Positions 61,829-64,000 of a stretch of 64,000 nt of DNA are shown in pieces; the first letter of the stretch is position 1; the number at the start of each line of letters is the position of its first letter. Origin of the DNA: Jiangella alkaliphila (lineage in GTDB: Bacteria; Actinomycetota; Actinomycetes; Jiangellales; Jiangellaceae); assembly GCF_900105925.1 (NCBI RefSeq), contig NZ_LT629791.1, positions 3,383,278-3,447,277 of the forward strand. The letters are read 5' to 3'. Both the position numbers and the translations under genes were made by a program. A model generated the notes under the pieces. That model ran no database searches. It saw only the letters and a list, made by a program, of their open reading frames with translations, and was not told where the DNA came from.

Positions 61829-64000
61829 ATGCGCCGCATCCGCAGCAGTCTGACCACCCTTCTCCTCGCCGTCGTCCTCCCCGCAGCCGCACTGACGGCG
61901 ACGGCGCCGGCGATCGCCCACGAGGACCACGACCCCGGCGCCGCCGACCCCGCCGTCGACTGGGACAACTACGAGAAGATCCTGATCAGCAAGAGCACCG
62001 GCGAGCCGATCGACCTCGCCATCCTGCCCGACTCTCGCGTCCTGCACACCGCCCGCAACGGCGACGTGCGGCTGACCGACCCGTCCACCGGCATCACCCG
62101 CGTGGTCAACACGATCGACGTCTACGCGAACTCCGAGGACGGCCTGCAGACCATCGCCATCGACCCCGACTTCGCGACCAACCAGTGGGTCTACCTGCTG
62201 TACGCGCCGCGGGTCATGGAGGCGCCGTACCCGCAGACGACGCCGACGGGCAGCGCGCCGAACTCGCTGCCGGGCGGCGAGACCGAGGCCTACTGGGACC
62301 GCTGGAAGGGCTACAACGTCCTGTCCCGGTTCAAGTGGGACGAGGCGACCGACTCGCTGGACCTGTCCACCGAGCAGCAGATCATCAAGGTCGAGACGCA
62401 GCGCGGCCAGTGCTGCCACGTCGCCGGTGACATGGCCTGGGACGAGGACGGCAACCTGTACCTGTCGACCGGCGACAACACACCGGCCAGCACGCCGGGC
62501 GCCAACGGCATGGCACCCAACAACGACGCGCCGGGCATGAACCCGGGCTTCGACGCCCGCCGCGGCCCCGGCAACACCAACGACCTGCGCGGCAAGATCC
62601 TGCGCATCCACGTCGAGGACGACGGGTCGTACACCATCCCGGACGGCAACCTGTTCGCGCCGGAGACGGCGCAGACCCGCCCGGAGATCTACGTCATGGG
62701 CGTGCGCAACCCGTTCCGCATCGACTACGACGTCGAGACCGGCGCGCTGCTCTGGGGCGACTACGGGCCCGACGCCGGCGCGCCGAACGCGGACCGCGGC
62801 CCGATGGGCTACGTCGAGTGGCAGACCACGCTGGAGCCGATCAACGGCGGCTGGCCGTACTGCCACGGCCCGAACGCGAACTACAACGAGTGGAACTACG
62901 CGACGGCGACGCCTGGCGAGTGGTTCGACTGCGAGGCCGGCGCCGAGAACAACTCGCGCTGGAACACCGGCCTCGACGTCGTGCCGCCGGCCACCGCGCC
63001 GCACCTGTACTACGGCGACAACGCCAGCCACCAGCCGTGGCCGGAGCTGACCGACCTCGGCGGCGGCGGCCAGGGCCCGATGGGCGGCCCGGTGTACCGG
63101 TTCGACCCGGACAACCCGTCGCCGGCCAAGTTCCCCGAGTACTGGGACGGCCACCCGTTCTTCGCCGAGTTCTCCCAGGACTACGTGGTCGCGCTCACCC
63201 TGGACCTCGCCACCGCCGGCCCGGTCACCGACATCACCGACTTCCTGCCGAACGCGCACCTCAACCACGTCGCCCAGCCGATCTGGGACAACGTCATGGA
63301 CATGGAGTTCGGCCCGGACGGCTCGCTGTACGTGCTGGAGTACGGCGACGGCTTCTTCCGGCAGAACCCCGACGCCGGCCTGTACCGGGTCGACTACGCC
63401 GAGGGCAACAAGTCGCCGCAGGCCCGGTTCACCGCCACGCCGATCTCCAGCAGCAACGCCCCGCTGACGGTGACGTTCGACGCCTCGGCGTCGGCCGACC
63501 CCGAGGGCGCCGCGCTGACCTACGAGTGGGACTTCGAGGGCGACGGCACGTTCGACGCCACCGGCGCCACCGTCACGCACACGTACACCGAGCTCGGCCA
63601 GTACAACGCCGCGCTGCGCGTCACCGACCCGTCCGGCAAGTTCGGCGTCCGGTCGACGCAGGTCACGGTCGGCAACGTGGCCCCGACGGTCACGCTGGAC
63701 ACCCCGACCGGCGGCTTCTTCGACTGGGGCCAGGCGGTGCCGGTGACGACGTCCGTCAGCGACCCCGAGGACGGCAACACCCCGGTCTGCTCGCGGGTGA
63801 GCTGGGCGTTCGGCCTGGGTCACGACGAGCACGCGCATCCGCTCAGCTCGGGCACCGGCTGCACGTTCGGCGTCCCGACGCCGGCCGACGCGCCGGAGCA
63901 CGGCGAGACGGAGAACATCTACGGCGCGCTGGTGGTCGGCTACACCGACAACGGCCACCTGGGCGTCCCGCCGGCCCGCGGCGAGGCGTCGCTGCTGCTG
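61829..64000 (+). CDS. Secreted sugar dehydrogenase (GSDH) / PKD protein 4, truncated by window end
   Basis: First 724 residues of a secreted protein; no stop before the window ends. Signal about 1-31. Unlike its three paralogues it lacks a ThuA domain: the propeller starts directly (about 45-530), with vicinal Cys195-Cys196 before His197 (QCCHVAGDMAWDEDGNLYLS), TNDLRGKILRIHVED, GVRNPFRIDYD and WGDYGPDAG. Then PKD (about 530-615) and the GHDEHAHP module (motif from Gly664 to Pro671). CBM6-like and other modules may follow beyond the edge. Starts 14 bases after the Tat-exported isomerase gene, with GAGAGGA upstream. Confidence 0.88.
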   Translation, partial: MRRIRSSLTTLLLAVVLPAAALTATAPAIAHEDHDPGAADPAVDWDNYEKILISKSTGEPIDLAILPDSRVLHTARNGDVRLTDPSTGITRVVNTIDVYANSEDGLQTIAIDPDFATNQWVYLLYAPRVMEAPYPQTTPTGSAPNSLPGGETEAYWDRWKGYNVLSRFKWDEATDSLDLSTEQQIIKVETQRGQCCHVAGDMAWDEDGNLYLSTGDNTPASTPGANGMAPNNDAPGMNPGFDARRGPGNTNDLRGKILRIHVEDDGSYTIPDGNLFAPETAQTRPEIYVMGVRNPFRIDYDVETGALLWGDYGPDAGAPNADRGPMGYVEWQTTLEPINGGWPYCHGPNANYNEWNYATATPGEWFDCEAGAENNSRWNTGLDVVPPATAPHLYYGDNASHQPWPELTDLGGGGQGPMGGPVYRFDPDNPSPAKFPEYWDGHPFFAEFSQDYVVALTLDLATAGPVTDITDFLPNAHLNHVAQPIWDNVMDMEFGPDGSLYVLEYGDGFFRQNPDAGLYRVDYAEGNKSPQARFTATPISSSNAPLTVTFDASASADPEGAALTYEWDFEGDGTFDATGATVTHTYTELGQYNAALRVTDPSGKFGVRSTQVTVGNVAPTVTLDTPTGGFFDWGQAVPVTTSVSDPEDGNTPVCSRVSWAFGLGHDEHAHPLSSGTGCTFGVPTPADAPEHGETENIYGALVVGYTDNGHLGVPPARGEASLLL

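Overview
The window is about 70% G+C with GTG starts, very high GC3, lipoprotein and Tat signals and LPXTG wall proteins. This fits a high-GC Gram-positive actinobacterium. The many secreted ThuA/sugar-dehydrogenase proteins make me suspect a soil lineage such as Jiangella, but that is inference. No tRNA, rRNA, CRISPR array, transposase or phage gene was seen.

Layout. (1) 0-4.6 kb: an ECF sigma factor, a zinc-uptake operon znuA-znuC-znuB and a divergent zur with a 15-bp Zur box between. (2) 4.7-9.9 kb: a giant secreted sialidase fused to a DUF6351 alpha/beta-hydrolase-like module. (3) 10-15.4 kb: a hypothetical, a DUF6703 membrane protein, an antibiotic-biosynthesis-monooxygenase-fold protein, a YibE/F protein, glyS and dusB. 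(4) 15.4-16 kb: a complex intergenic repeat. (5) 16-21.9 kb: a secreted ThuA/sugar-dehydrogenase protein and a glucoamylase-like (GH144-type) enzyme behind paired LacI-type operators. (6) 22-31.5 kb: ppdK, two tandem LPXTG proteins, lhgO, dgt and dnaG. (7) 31.5-38.9 kb: a coiled-coil membrane protein, an RraA-like protein, a 46-residue Cys-containing peptide followed by a FrnE/DsbA oxidoreductase, xylulokinase, a flavin monooxygenase/reductase pair and a SigE-type sigma factor with its probable anti-sigma. (8) 39-58.8 kb: a large carbohydrate locus with a ROK regulator, divergent Gfo/Idh dehydrogenase, a ribose/galactofuranose-type ABC importer (ATPase, two permeases, binding lipoprotein), a tagatose/allulose 3-epimerase-like isomerase, two giant ThuA/sugar-dehydrogenase exoproteins (the second ending in a DUF1080, 3-keto-disaccharide-hydrolase-type domain) and a membrane-anchored hypothetical. 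(9) 58.8-59.3 kb: a second copy of the complex repeat. (10) 59.4-64 kb: a second ROK regulator, a Tat-exported TIM-barrel sugar isomerase/lyase-like protein and a fourth secreted sugar dehydrogenase that runs off the window.

How it fits together. Housekeeping genes (glyS, dusB, ppdK, dgt, dnaG, the zinc operon) form a backbone into which carbohydrate-active genes are interspersed. The 39-64 kb locus reads as one programme. Secreted multidomain dehydrogenase/ThuA/DUF1080 proteins and an exported TIM-barrel enzyme would oxidise and cleave glycosides outside the cell. The importer then brings the product in, and the Gfo/Idh dehydrogenase and epimerase process it under ROK control. That this is an extracellular 3-keto-sugar pathway is my hypothesis; the sequence shows the domain set and its clustering, not the substrate.
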